Positions 18,660 through 30,018 of a stretch of DNA of 64,000 nt are shown here, piece after piece. The translations under genes and the position numbers were made by a program. The stretch lies in assembly GCA_963853835.1 (NCBI GenBank), contig OY970820.1:75822909-75886908 (forward strand), written 5' to 3'. The stretch comes from Calendula officinalis. Lineage: Eukaryota; Streptophyta; Magnoliopsida; Asterales; Asteraceae. The notes below the pieces were generated by a model. The model did no database searches. It was not told the origin of the DNA and was given only the letters and a program-made list of their open reading frames with translations. The stretch's first letter is position 1. The number at the start of each line of letters is the position of its first letter.

Positions 18660-18715
18660 AATGAAACATATACTCAACAAGGTATGATATACCCGGCTTC
18701 GCCCGGGGTTAAAAT
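18660..18715 (-). repeat. Terminal hairpin of a dispersed element (CCGGGCGAAGCCGGG type)
   Basis: Minus strand reads CCCCGGGCGAAGCCGGG, then TATAT and CCTTGTT. A nearly matching hairpin with the same CTTGTT ending lies on plus at 47071-47102. The shared ending suggests one transposon family, possibly Helitron-like, whose other end I cannot place. Confidence 0.45.
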
Positions 18716-18961
18716 TTTTATTTTTTAATAATCATGATTTATTTTTAAACTTTATAAATGATATTTTTGTAGCTATAAATTAACATGCATAATTATATGA
18801 GATGTTATTATATTTACTTTTGTTCTAGTTATTATATAAGGAAAAAGAAACTTAGTATTTATAATAGTTTTGTTTTTGAGTTAAATTTTATTAATATTGT
18901 TGACATTGCATATAATAAAAGTTTAGTGTTTATAAGAAAAAGTTATATTACCTAATGATTA

Positions 18962-19103
18962 AAGTGGAAATTTATTATGAAAACAAAAAACTAACATAGT
19001 GGAAATTTATTGTGAAAACAAAAAAACTAACATAGTGGAAATTTATTATGAAAACAAAAAACTAACATAGTGGAAATTTATTATGAAAACAAAAAACTAA
19101 AAT
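18962..19103. repeat. 35-bp tandem repeat, four copies
   Basis: Four nearly identical AT-rich units, each starting AGTGGAAATTTATTATG and ending in AACTAACAT. One has an extra A and one an A-to-G change. Confidence 0.9.
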
Positions 19104-19105
19104 GC

Positions 19106-19180
19106 GCATTTGGTAGGAATCGAACCTGGGTTGTCTATGTTGAAGGCAAGGGTGTTTACCACTTTTACCAACTTCTGATT
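19106..19180 (-). other. tRNA-like sequence, probably a repeat remnant
   Basis: Minus strand contains an A-box-like TGGTAAAAGTGG and a B-box-like GGTTCGATTCC about 35 nt apart. The stems do not close into a normal tRNA, and this kind of sequence recurs in plant repeats, so it is not called as a working tRNA gene. Confidence 0.4.
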
Positions 19181-19854
19181 TGATAACATTTCCACATATT
19201 CAGTATATATTATTGGTTTTTATTTTTCCTTTATGAACAGTAAAAATGAATGGGAATTGTATATATATAGAATTACCCAAACGAATTGTATCATTTAAAT
19301 TGAGGAAATTCAAGCAATAACGGATGATACTGATTAGAGGGATACTGCGTATAAACATTTACAAATGTATAGCCAAAAGTAAGCTGAAGAAACCTCAAAT
19401 TCAAAAGTAAAAAACGCAGCCTCTAGGTGAACTACACACCCTAATTCAAAAGTAAAAATCTCAAAATTGGAAAAGGAACAAAGATCTGAGAATAACCTAA
19501 AGATACAAATGAATTTCAAGGCCTAATTTAGTAACCCAGTAGGAGTAGGAGGGAAATTAGCTTCATACAAATGTGGCCCTCAGGCAGATGGCAAGTGGTA
19601 GTTGATCCACAGAGTCATGTAGTTGTTTACCGATGCAGCAGGAGGTGGATGTCGTTGGAGAGAATACAGGCAGGAGGTGGACGCAGGTAGCGGTAGATAA
19701 CGAAGCATGAGGTGGTGTTACTGTTCATCAAGTTGTAAATTAATATGCTTAGTCCTAGTGACCCCACTAGTTCAAATTGGATTTTACTTCTTATTTTCTC
19801 TTGAAAACGGTAAAAACTTTATAAACATAGCAAAAATGAGATATCTATTGTGAT
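19181..19854. other. No gene seen
   Basis: AT-rich sequence with no ORF of interest or recognised transposon end. A 61-codon minus frame at 19334-19519 has low-complexity Phe-rich content and is not credible. Confidence 0.6.
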
Positions 19855-20139
19855 TGAAATCTAACTAATTCATGGTGATTTGATCAATATTGAAGAATCA
19901 AGTAGGTGAAGTGTGTGTTCTTGAGTGTGTGAGTTGAGAGAGAAAGAGATGGAGGGAATACTTTCAAAAGAGTAATTCTATTCAATAATGAGGAAAGCAT
20001 TACAATTAGTGAGTTTTAGTTTCTCTTAAATACCTATTTCACTAATTATCATCATTTAGGGTAATGACTAGTTTATCACTTTTACAATGTGTCACAACTA
20101 GTCCCCTAACTATTGAATACAACATAAATGATCTTAACA
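19855..20139 (-). repeat. Solo-LTR-like segment related to the LTRs of elements A and B
   Basis: Plus strand starts TGAAAT and ends CTTAACA, giving TG...CA ends. It has the same order of blocks as the A and B LTRs: a GAGAGAGAAAGAGATGGAG purine block, an ATTACAATTAGTGAG block, and a closing segment resembling CCCCTAACTATTGAATACAAC. No internal element or clear target-site duplication flanks it. Confidence 0.5.
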
Positions 20140-20744
20140 AAAAATTTAGGAGTTAAATGTCACATAAAGTGAATAGTTCTGATTAATTGAATTTTTGTAG
20201 AATAAATATTTTTATGAAAATCATTTTCCATAAGCAAAAATATAGCATATAGATGATATGTTATCATTATTCTCTTCTGGAAGGAAAAAAAAGAAGGTAT
20301 TGACACTATAGTTTGAAGCATGGAAATTCGCTGCACGTAATCTCAGTATTTAGGTTTGGATACTTGGCTCATGGGCCCACGTGAAGACCAAAAGAATTAG
20401 GAATTTTGCTAAAATCGAAATGTCCAGTTTATATTATGTTTACCCTTTTATTATTGGATTTTATTTCTATCTTGTTTTATGATTCTAATAAAACAACAGG
20501 TCCACAGAAGATGCAAACGTGTTTCTTGCAAATAATTGTCAAGATCCTCTTCAAGTGAGTGAGTTTCTTTTTGCTTGATGTCATAACCAATTAAAGGTTT
20601 TTATCAGGTTGAGCATGTTGGTGGACTACAACAAGCCTTGCTGAAAAACAGGAACAAGAGAAGAAATAATTATTAATTTAGATCATGCGACTGGTTCAAT
20701 TTTCATTTAAGACTGATAGACTTCAATCAACCTGAAATACCCCG
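20140..20744. other. Mostly non-coding; possible decayed TBC gene exon
   Basis: No ORF stands out. Near 20605-20660 a short frame reads VEHVGGLQQALLKN, which could be a degraded upstream exon of the TBC/RabGAP fragment at 21398-21895. Confidence 0.35.
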
Positions 20745-20979
20745 TGTGACTAGGCGACTCTATAGAGCAGCAGTAACTTTGAGCAGCACTCTCATATGAG
20801 GCGTGAGGTCGGGAGTTCGATTCCTGTAAACACCTCTTGTGGTGCCAAGTATGAGGGATTTTTCCCTGGAAATCCTTATGGGGGCTGAGTTTGCCCTGTA
20901 AAGGAGCTCGAACCTGAGGGTGCTCGTTGAAATATTGCGAGTAGGCTTGCGTTGATATTATTTGCCGTTTCTAAAAAAA
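20745..20979 (+). mobile_element. SINE-like element
   Basis: Contains a good RNA polymerase III B box, GAGTTCGATTCC (near 20813-20824), preceded by a tRNA-like head and followed by a body with TTTTTCCCTGG and GGGGGCTGAGTTTGCCC, ending in a short A-rich tail near 20973. Length (about 235 bp) fits plant SINEs. The 5' end is approximate and no target-site duplication was established. Confidence 0.6.
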
Positions 20980-20984
20980 GTAAG

Positions 20985-21160
20985 TGGTGAGTAGCACTAA
21001 CTGGAGCAACACTAAGTGTTGAGCGGTACTAACGAGCAGTAGTAACAAAGTTAAACAATATTCACGAGCAGTAGTAACAAGGTTGAGAGCAGTCGTAACA
21101 AGGTTGAGCAGTACTAACGAGCAATAGTAACAAGGTTGAACAGTACTAACTCGGACACGT
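20985..21160. repeat. Minisatellite with GAGCAGTA/AACAAGGTTGA units
   Basis: About six imperfect units of roughly 20-36 bp built from GAGCAGTAGTAACAAGGTTGA and CAGTACTAAC. The minus-strand frame across it merely reflects the repeat. Confidence 0.8.
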
Positions 21161-21397
21161 GGCAGCGTTCTAATGGAGTAGCACGGTCGCACGGTCTATT
21201 TTGAGGAGAACTGAAAATACAAGACTTTTCTATGGGAACTTTAATTTCATTTAGTATATATTAAGAAATCACCCACAAGAGAATTCTATGCTTCAGGAGT
21301 TCAGGTTTTAATTAATTTAATGATTTATGTAAATGTGTAAAAACATCAGTTAACAATTAACTAAATACAAATTATCATGTAAATATCATTTTAAAGG

Positions 21398-21895
21398 TTA
21401 TAATGCGTGTAGAGAAAGAACAAAAGGTAACGAAAGATGCTCGCATATATGCTGAACAAGATGCACCAGCCCAGAGAATCAGAGATATGCCACTTAAGCG
21501 CTTCAGGTTAATTTCTTCTACATTATAACTTTAATATATAAATTATAATCCTACTGAATTATTTAATTTTAAATAATTGAAGGAAAAATATGAAGCATCA
21601 ACTCTTCCCTTGCTGAAACGGAGAAAAAAGTGGTTATGCCAGAATCAATGTTGGAAGCAACCTTGCAATACCAGTCTGGTCAAACTAAAGCACAATCTTC
21701 TCCAAGGTATGAAAACATTGTTCTTTTTAAAAAAAAAATTTATTGGTGGTTATAGAAAAGTGTTTGGTGTAAGGTGGACAGGTGGAGATCTACAAATCAA
21801 TATTCTTCATCAACAAAAACAAGTCAAGAACTTGCACAATAAATACATGCAAGAAAGATTAATCTGTTGTCTAGACCGTTTGGCTGGGCTGGTGT
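21398..21895 (+). pseudogene. Decayed 3' exons of a TBC1/RabGAP-domain gene
   Basis: Three short stretches match, in order, the C-terminal coiled-coil tail typical of plant TBC-domain Rab GTPase activators. They are VEKEQKVTKDARIYAEQDAP (21405-21465), then EKYEAST plus SMLEATLQYQSGQTKAQ in another frame (21583-21705), then a LLSRPFGWAG-type end (21860-21895). Gaps between them look like introns. Frames are broken, and the GAP catalytic domain is absent, so this is a fragment. The family assignment rests on remembered motifs. Confidence 0.6.
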
Positions 21896-21988
21896 GACAA
21901 AAACAAGGTTAATTTTCATATTTTTACTACTTGATTCTTTCTAAATTGCAATTTATTAACGAATTTCCATGTAAAACTGTTGTAAAAA

Positions 21989-23180
21989 TGATAGAAGTCG
22001 ATTCGAGATGACTAATCTCCCAAGAAACTAAGAAATAAACTAAAAACATTTTTAACAAATTTTCTTCTCTAACTTTTCCACAAACCAAAATTGCATATAA
22101 ATACTAAAACAAATTAACTAACTAGCTCACTACTTCTACTAACCATTACCACTAACTTACATTAAACCAACTAGTTTGATTAAAAAAACTAACTTACAAA
22201 AATATAAATTACTAATAATAATTTTCTTATCTAAAACTGAAAATACTAATTAAAATTAAAATAACTAAAATACTAAAAACTATATTATTAGACACGTATC
22301 AATACTCCGCGCCTCAAAAACGACCTTGTCCTCAAGGTCGGAGTTCTTGTCCGGTGGTTTCGGAGGAGGTTTGGGTTGGTGACTAGTGTAAAATATTTTC
22401 AAGCATCGAAAATAAAGTCCTTGACATCGATTATCTTGGATGTTATTGGGTGAAAGGCATTGTAACGGTAGTGCAACGGGTTGGTTTGAGGTTGTGAACT
22501 TGTCCTTGATGAGATTGGCAAGGTCGTAACATTGGTGAAGTTTTGATGGATGGAAAATAATTATCTTCTTTTGGATGTTTAGTGTACGCTGAGTTGCTTT
22601 TGTTGGTGGAGGGGCGGTGGGGAAGTTTAATTTGTGACCTCCATTGGTCTTGGTGATGGCACTAACATGTTTGATAGTTGGGTTCTCATATAGAGGAGGC
22701 AACAGGGGAAAAAGATCTTGGGTGGTGAGGTTGGTGTCGTTCTTGGTTATGGCCTTAAGAAGATCGGCGATAACGGTAGTTTGGATGGTGATATTGTTCG
22801 AGATAATTGCAAGATTGATGTTAACTGAAGTGAAAATGGTGACCAACTTACCCATGGTTTCGGAGAAGGTTGCCATGGATTCTTCATGGGTTGGCGGGTG
22901 ATGTTTTGGAGGCATGAGATGATTGAATAAAAGCACCATTGATAGAAGTCGATTCGAGATGTATAATCTCCCAAGAAACTAAGAAATAAACTAAAAACAC
23001 TTTTAACAATTTTCTTCTCTAACTTTTCCACAAACCAAAATTAGATGTAATTACTAAAACAAATTAAGTAACTAGTCCACTACTTCCACTAACTATTACC
23101 ACTAACATATATTAAACCAACTAGTTTGACTAAATAAACTGACTTACAGAAATATAAATTACTAATTTTCTTGTGTAACA
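21989..23180 (-). mobile_element. Element E: compact non-autonomous LTR element
   Basis: Two long direct repeats (21989-22299 and 22939-23180) flank a 640-bp internal region with one ORF. Both repeats begin, on plus, TGATAGAAGTCGATTCGAG and share about 240 bp. The left repeat ends CACGTATCA and the right ends GTGTAACA, so their outer parts differ. On minus, ATGGTGC directly follows the 5' LTR and a GAGGCGCGGAGTA purine tract precedes the 3' LTR, as expected for primer and polypurine sites. No pol is present. Confidence 0.7.
22280..22939 (-). CDS. Gag-like ORF of element E
   Basis: Single ORF (about 213-219 residues, best start at MPPKHHPPTHEES or the Met just inside the LTR). The N-terminal half has a helical pattern, the C-terminal half is basic and Pro-rich, and it ends with DLEDKVVFEARSIDT, a type of closing segment seen in plant LTR-retrotransposon ORFs. 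There is no zinc knuckle or enzyme motif. Its last codons enter the 3' LTR. It probably provides a packaging or structural role, or is a truncated gag. Confidence 0.5.
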   Translation of the reverse strand: MVLLFNHLMPPKHHPPTHEESMATFSETMGKLVTIFTSVNINLAIISNNITIQTTVIADLLKAITKNDTNLTTQDLFPLLPPLYENPTIKHVSAITKTNGGHKLNFPTAPPPTKATQRTLNIQKKIIIFHPSKLHQCYDLANLIKDKFTTSNQPVALPLQCLSPNNIQDNRCQGLYFRCLKIFYTSHQPKPPPKPPDKNSDLEDKVVFEARSIDTCLII

Positions 23181-24825
23181 TTTATATGCAGTTACTCAAC
23201 TCCCTCATCATACGTGCACATTATCAATATTTTTGAATATCATATTCAAGAAAATCAACCTACCGAAACTTATACTAGTCGAAATTAGTGATATTGAATA
23301 TCTAGTTTAAGATTTTTCATTTAGAAGAAAACTAATCATCATCATCTTCATATAAACCCTTCTTTCATCACCTTACCACCGAGACCACCGCCCCATCATC
23401 GTGAGCAGATCAAGCAACAAAACAAGTGAACCCATCTCGGTCTCTGTCTCTAGCATCGAACCAGAATAAAACCCAGCCGAGCTCCGGTGACCCTCACATT
23501 TTATCGGCGACAGAATTCCAGAAGGATTTACGGCGAACTTTCGTGAATTCTGAAGACCAGCCTTTCCCGCAATCATCTCGATCTCTCGGATTCTCTCTCT
23601 CGATGTATCACCTCTCTCGCAGGTATACATCTTTTTAGTTCGTTTGAACATTTTAGTCAATCATGCGTATGTGAGAAACCCGTTGGTTTTCCCACCGCCG
23701 TGTATGGTCCCGTCTCCGGCGAGGCATGGCATAAGTGGGTGAGTTATGCCCCGTCGCTTATTTGCCTGCCCATTTATCCGTTATTTATGTTTCTTGCCAT
23801 GAACAGAGTGTAGTCGTTTATGTTTGTGATGATGTAGATACTTGTACGGATTCCCTTTGTATGAATGTAATCTAGATCATTCAACTTACTTGTTCAACTC
23901 ACTGTGGTTGATAAAATATAATCTTTTTTCCTTATGTTAAATTCTAGTGTTTTAATTGATTCGAGTTAAGGGAAGCTGATAATGGATTGAATTTTAAACT
24001 TAACTCAAAAGATGTAAAGGGGTTAACTAAAGAAAAACCTGTTGAGAACTTGACGTGCACCAAACTTTTTGCCCACCTTTGAAAAATTTCTGCAATTTAA
24101 ATTTTTTTGCTCACTTTTAGAAGTATTCCTCGTACCGCCCATGTTCTTGAATCTGGCTAGTTTTCCAATACGTAGTGAATAGTGATTCTTAATTATCTTA
24201 TTGACAAAATCAATGTTGGTCTTGAATGGCACTGGCCACATTTATCTAATTTTATTAAGAGTCAGACTTCTTTTTATGTATAACAAAAATGTTAACTATA
24301 AGCTCATAAAAATGTTTATTTTAGGATTGCCCTGCATTTAGCTATTGCATCCAACACACTGCATGCAAACTCAAACTTCTTCAAGAAAATTGTGTTGCAT
24401 AAAATATGTCCAGACGGCACAAAGGATATGAATACATTAAAAGTGCATTAAACTTTATTAGGGAGAGAGGTGGATTCTAAGAAGATAGCATTTTACCTGT
24501 AGCAACTATGTGTCAACTTTGTTATTAATTGACAACTTTTGGTAGTAAAAAATTATTGCAATACAAAAGTCATTCACAAAGTTCGTGTCAAAATTTCCAA
24601 GGTACATGTTCTCAACCAGAACACATATATAATCGTTTTTACAAAAGTTTTAAGCGTTGCAAAAGATTTAAGCTTAAGCTCTCGTCCACAACCGTGTCAA
24701 ATTAATGTGATTGGTAATTTGTATTTGATAAACATAAACTTTCCATACATTCTCTATTAACGAAAGACCTCATTGTCTAAACTCTTATTTAATTCAGTTG
24801 CATTTTGTTAAATCTTTATTTGGTT
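23181..24825. other. No gene recognised
   Basis: Short frames at 23373-23660 and 24023-24241 have no recognisable motif. The 23340-23640 stretch has balanced composition and could be a relic of a host exon. No transposon ends were found. Confidence 0.5.
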
Positions 24826-25182
24826 TCATAAATATAATTTAAAGTCATACCTCATCCATGGAAGGACGTTCGTCACCATATGAAACACTAAATTATAATT
24901 CTTTTGGCATTCGCTTGTAAACTCAAAACAATTAACAATCGTTGTTAGTGCATTAATAATCATCGTAGAAATGTCCATATCTAATTTCTTATCCTCTAAT
25001 TTTGGATCAACACTTTCATTTTCTCTTTTATCAGTTCGTAGTTGCGTACCCATATATTTTAAAACATTAATACCTTGTTTCCGGGCATCAACATAATTTG
25101 AAAGTCCATATAACATCCCATTAACATAATCCGGTTGTTCTGTGATTTCTACAAAGCTCGTGTATTTCAAATCAACGAACAT
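24826..25182 (-). pseudogene. Unrecognised gene fragment
   Basis: A 118-codon frame with ordinary protein composition, including SFVEITEQPDYVNGMLYG and LSNYVDARKQGINVLKYM. Upstream on the same strand, in another frame, FLEKPLVILHDRVREYLEAE (about 25185-25250) reads naturally into it, pointing to one frameshift near 25183. I do not recognise the family. The frame ends without a clear domain boundary, so it is likely a decayed fragment. Confidence 0.4.
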
Positions 25183-25850
25183 GATATGCCTCGGCCTCTA
25201 AGTATTCCCTGACACGGTCGTGGAGGATAACTAGTGGTTTTTCAAGGAAACAGATCAATGAGATATTATCTTCATTAGTTTGGGGCTGATTTTTGAGGTG
25301 AGTATAGAACAACATGAATAGAAGATGGGTCGTCTGTACATTATTTAAGCTCGTTGATAAGGTTGCGTTCTATGGATTTGGGGCTGGAGCTGTAGCCGGA
25401 ATTCACCATTACCGTGCATGTGTGAGACAAAATGTGAAAACTCAATAGGCGGGAAAACATTTTTAGGTTTATCCATACGAAATTGCAAACCACAGGGGCC
25501 ACTTATGCAATTAACTGTTTTCTTATTTTATGTTGGATTTAATAATTAACTTTCCAAACCTTTTTTAAATATCAACGCAATTTTTTCTATATATTGATAT
25601 AAATTCTGTGTAAAAATAACTCTAAAAGTTAAGTTGCTAAATTGTGTGATAAAGTTTCAATAATTCAATCCACCCAAAAATTAATTCTGACTTTATAGAA
25701 ACGTTACAAAATGTTAAACATTGTTTGATAACATAATATATTAAGACATTATAGATAATAATTTATTTTATTAGAGTAAATTATTTGGATTATCCATGTG
25801 TTAATAATCTATTGTAAGTTTCTAAAATAAAATACATTATCGCAATACCT
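25183..25850. other. No gene recognised
   Basis: Apart from the possible upstream part of the fragment noted at 24826-25182, this is AT-rich sequence without ORFs. The left end of element B is an abrupt change near 25850 with no LTR. Confidence 0.5.
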
Positions 25851-25945
25851 TGATCGATGACGACTTTTGATGACCAGGTTTCTCCCTTGACTGATGAGTA
25901 GTTGCTCCCCCTTGATCGATGACGACTTTTGATGACCAGGTTTCA
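25851..25945. repeat. 62-bp duplication holding a polypurine tract (element B)
   Basis: The stretch TTGATCGATGACGACTTTTG and its continuation occurs at 25851-25882 and again at 25913-25945. Between and beside the copies, on minus, are AAGGGGGAG (about 25906-25914) and AAGGGAG, so the duplication multiplied a polypurine-like site. Confidence 0.75.
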
Positions 25946-26029
25946 AGACGAGTTTCTTGAAAGCCATTGCGATGATACGAAGAATTCAACGACTTAACAG
26001 ATTGAAAAATAAGAATTGAAGACAATTAA

Positions 26030-29000
26030 GTTTTGAGATTTAGCATACCAAGCTTTGTGACCAGATAATTAAAACGTTTTTCGTCCAAAGCCTTGGTAAA
26101 CAAATCTGCCAATTGAAAGTCGGTGGATACGAAGTACAATTCAACATTACCCAGTTCAACGCGGTCTTTGATAAAATGATATCGAAGATCGATATGTTTG
26201 GTTTTAGAATGTTGAACTGGATTGCAAGATATTGCAATTGCACTTCTGGATCACAATATAAAGGAATGCGGCTATAGGAAAAACCATAGTCATTTAATTG
26301 TGATTGCATCCATATCACCTGGGACAGACAGCTAGCGGGCGCAACATATTCTGCTTCAGCAGTTGATAGTGAGACACAGTTTTGCTTGCGTGATGACCAG
26401 TTGACTAGCTTATCTCCCAAAAATTGAACTCCTCCAGATGTACTCTTCCTGTCCAGCATACACCCAGCATGATCAGCATCAGAGAAGGCAGAAATATCAA
26501 ACGAGGTCTCCTTGGTGCCTTTGAGGTAACGGAAGATTCGTTTGACACCCAGAAAGTGAGACTCTTTGAGAGCAGCCTGATACCGAGCACATATGCATGT
26601 GGAGAACATAATGTCCGGACGGCTGGCCGTTAAGTAAAGTAGTGATCCAATCATACCCGATAGTTCGTTACATATACCGGTTTACCATCCAGATCAGCAT
26701 GAAGTTTGGTTGCCGTGGACATCGGTGTTGCAATAGGTTTACAGTCGTCCATTAGATACTTCGTCAGCAGATTAGAGATATACTTTGATTGATTGATGAA
26801 GATGCCAGTTGGAAGTTGACGAACTTGAAGACCTAGGAAAAAGTTCATTTCCCCCATCATGCTCATTTCAAACCGTTTAACCATTAGATCTAAGAAGCGT
26901 TTGCAGTATTTTTAATTTGTAGAACCAAAGATGATGTCATCGACATAGATCTGAATTAATATGATATCTTCCCCTTGATGTTTGATAAATAGAGTGGTAT
27001 CTACTTTTCCTTTTGAAAAACCAGATTCGACCAAGAACTTGGAAAGAACATCATCCCATGCCCCAGGGGCCTGTTTTAAACCATATAGAGCTTTGTCGAG
27101 GACATAGACATGAATTGGAAATTTGGGATCTACAAACCCTTCTGGTTGATGTACAAACACCTTTTCTTTTAGAATACCATTTAAGAATGCATTTTTTACA
27201 TCCATTTGATAGATAGTAAAATTTTTGTGAGTTGCATATGCTAGGAAAATGCGAATGGCTTCAATACGGGCAACATGAGCAAATGTTTCTTCGTAATCAA
27301 TGCCTTCCTGTTGAGCGTAACCCTTACCACCCAACCTTGCTTTGTTACGAATGACAATTCTATTTTCGTCTTTCTTGTTTTTGAAGATCCAGTTAGTTCC
27401 GATGACGGATGATCCTGGAGTCTTTGGAACTAAGCGCCTGACTTTTAATCTTTCAAATTGATTAATTTCTTCTTGCATTGCAATTATCCAGTCTAGATCA
27501 GAAAGAGCTTCACTGACTTTCTTAGGTTCAGTGGAACTTAAGAATGAGGCATGGTGACATTCATCCGTTGTAGCCCTTCGAGTTTGGACGGAGGACTATG
27601 GGTTTCCGATGATTAGATCCAAAGGATGTTCCTTTATCCACTTTGTAGAATGAGGAAGTGGGAGTTGACCAGGGTTAACGTTGGAATTATCAGTGAAAGC
27701 AGGATGAGGTATGATTGTAGTTTCAGGATTTGGGGGGTTGATCTGAGGTGGTGGTTCAACACGTGGAAGATGGAATTTAGAGAAGTCAATCACCAGTGGA
27801 GCGATAATATCTGACGGAGGTGGAAGATCAACTGGTGTTGATTGAGTTCCTTGTGTTGATGTTGAAGGGCCAGCATTTGCTGTGGGTATTGGTGAGGTTG
27901 GAGCAGGTGAGGTAGGTGATGGGGATTCATTTGTTGATGGAGTGTTGATTTCCGGAGCAGTGATTGATTGAACATCTGTCGGAGGTGGGGGTGGGGGTGG
28001 TGGTGGTGGTGGGGGTGGGGGTGGAGGTGTGTGTCTGACAATGTGATATTCATCATTAAAGTGTTCAAATAGGATTTCAAGATCATTCAGAGATGTTGAA
28101 TGATTAGAGGAGGTTGTGGGTAGAGGTCTTTCAATGCCAGTTGTGCTCGAATCAAGCGGGAATGTTTCATCGAATGAAACATTAACACTTTCTCTGACCA
28201 TTCTTGTGGATCGGTTATAAATTCTGAATGAAGTTGATTCCTTTGAATATCCAATAAAGACTCCTTCCTTAGGTTTCTCTTCAAACCTGTTGAGTTTATC
28301 TTTATCATTCAGGATGAAGCATCGACTACCAAAGATGTGGAAGAAGTTTACATTTGGTATTCGATTGTTGATGAGCTCATATGGAGTTTTGCTATATGTT
28401 TTGTTGATTATTGAGCGGTTTTGAGTAAAACAGGTGGTGCTGATGGCTTCTGCCCATAAAGACAGAGGAAGTTTTGAGAATGAAAGCATCGTACGAGCAG
28501 CTTCCACTAAGGTACGGTTTCGTCTTTCAACAACACCGTTCTGTTGAGGAGTTCAAGATAAGAGTCAAGGGCCCGATTCTTGAATTCAGTACCATTGTCG
28601 GTACGGATTGTTTGAATATTTAATTCCAGGTTCACTTGGGTTTTCTTGATGAATGAGATGATGATCTCTGCAGCTTCATCCTTTGAGCGAAGGAAATGAA
28701 CCCATGTGTACCTTGAATAGTCATCAACAATAACCAAAACATATCGTTTACCAGCAAGACTATGAACGCTCATTGGACCACATAAATCCATATGCCGTAG
28801 TTCAAGAGGTTTGGAAGTACTTGGAGCCGGTTTAGGTTTGTGAGACTTTTTGGTCATTTTTCCCATTTCACATGATGAACATTTATGATCTTTTTCAAAC
28901 ACAACATCAGGTAATCCAGACACATGTCCTCCTTTTACGAGTTTGTTCATGGTTTTGAAGTTAAGATGAGACAAACGATGATGCCATAACTATGACTCAT

Positions 29001-29385
29001 TGGAAGTAGCTTTTGATACGAGACATACTTCTTCCAGTGGAACAACATCATTAAGGTTAATGGTGAAAAGGTTTGTATCACGGGTTCCGGTAAGAAGTTC
29101 TTCTCCATCATATGTACGAATAGCACACTTTATTGTGCGAAAGTTGACTTCCAGAGTTTTGTCACAGAATTTACCGATGCTAAAGAGATTATGTGAGAGA
29201 TCTTCGACAAAAGCAACATTTCTGATAATAAGATTTGGATGAATGATGTCACCAAGTCCTAAAATAGCAGCTAAATGATCATTTCCAAATTTGACGTTCC
29301 CAGATATTTGTGACGAAAATTAGTCAATAAATTTTTCTTCCCCGTCATGTGCCTTGAACAGCCCGAGTCGAGGTACCATATATTC
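26030..29385 (-). pseudogene. Broken copia pol of element B
   Basis: Protease motif region near 29300-29380 is shifted. GAG-pre-integrase and integrase fragments (28507-28974) include the first two catalytic Asp motifs (HMDLCGPM, RTDNGTEF). A deletion of about 40 bp after the second Asp removes the segment before the catalytic Glu motif. Reverse transcriptase pieces follow (26912-27478 with YQMDVKNAFLNG and YVDDIIFGSTN), then 26651-26884, then RNase H (26040-26654 with DADHAGCMLDRKSTSGG). It carries at least five disruptions. The proline tract at 27985-28030 is short and in frame, unlike that of element A. Confidence 0.85.
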
Positions 29386-30018
29386 TACATAAAAAAAATA
29401 AAAGATTTTAGGTACCCAATCATGTATGGGTCCAGAACGATTAGTGACAGATGTTTTATGCAGATTTTATGAGATGATCAATTTAGAGCTTTGGGGAACT
29501 GCTCAGAGGCAGTTCAGTTTTGATGACCCATTTGAATGATGTTTCAGAGGATTGAATAATCCAATGAGATTTTTCATTTTTAATCCAATTGTGTTTCACA
29601 TGAGTATTCGTTTTAGCGGACGGTTTGTCGCCTTTTGAGGAAACTGACGGTTTTGACTTTTGTGCAGAGTTTCCTTGACAAGACGTGCGGCAAGAAGACA
29701 GATGGGAAACATAAGTTTGTGGAGTTTGAGAAGATTTCTTCGATTGATTGGAAGTTATCTTGGCAGCTTTTGTTGGAGCCTCTGAGTTTGACGATGTTGT
29801 TTAGAAACTTCCCGATACACGAGACGACGACGAGATGAAGATTTTTCAGAGGTTGGTTTGAATGGACGTGTAACAGTAGATTTTTCTGGTCGAGAGTTTA
29901 TTGATTTGCATGGATCTGGTTAGCAAGTTGTGCAAGATTGAATGATTTCACGAACTTTACCAAGAACATCATGTCTTTTACCACAAGGAGCATCTATTTT
30001 AATAAAATATCGTTCATC

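Noticed and set aside
19106..19180. tRNA gene on minus strand
   Set aside because: A- and B-box-like motifs are present but the acceptor and anticodon stems do not pair as in a working tRNA.
23373..23660. Host gene exon on either strand
   Set aside because: Overlapping short frames on both strands, no splice context and no recognisable motif.
25378..25440. Plus-strand small protein reading GFGAGAVAGIHHYRA
   Set aside because: Too short, no upstream start with context, and the minus strand better explains the neighbouring sequence.
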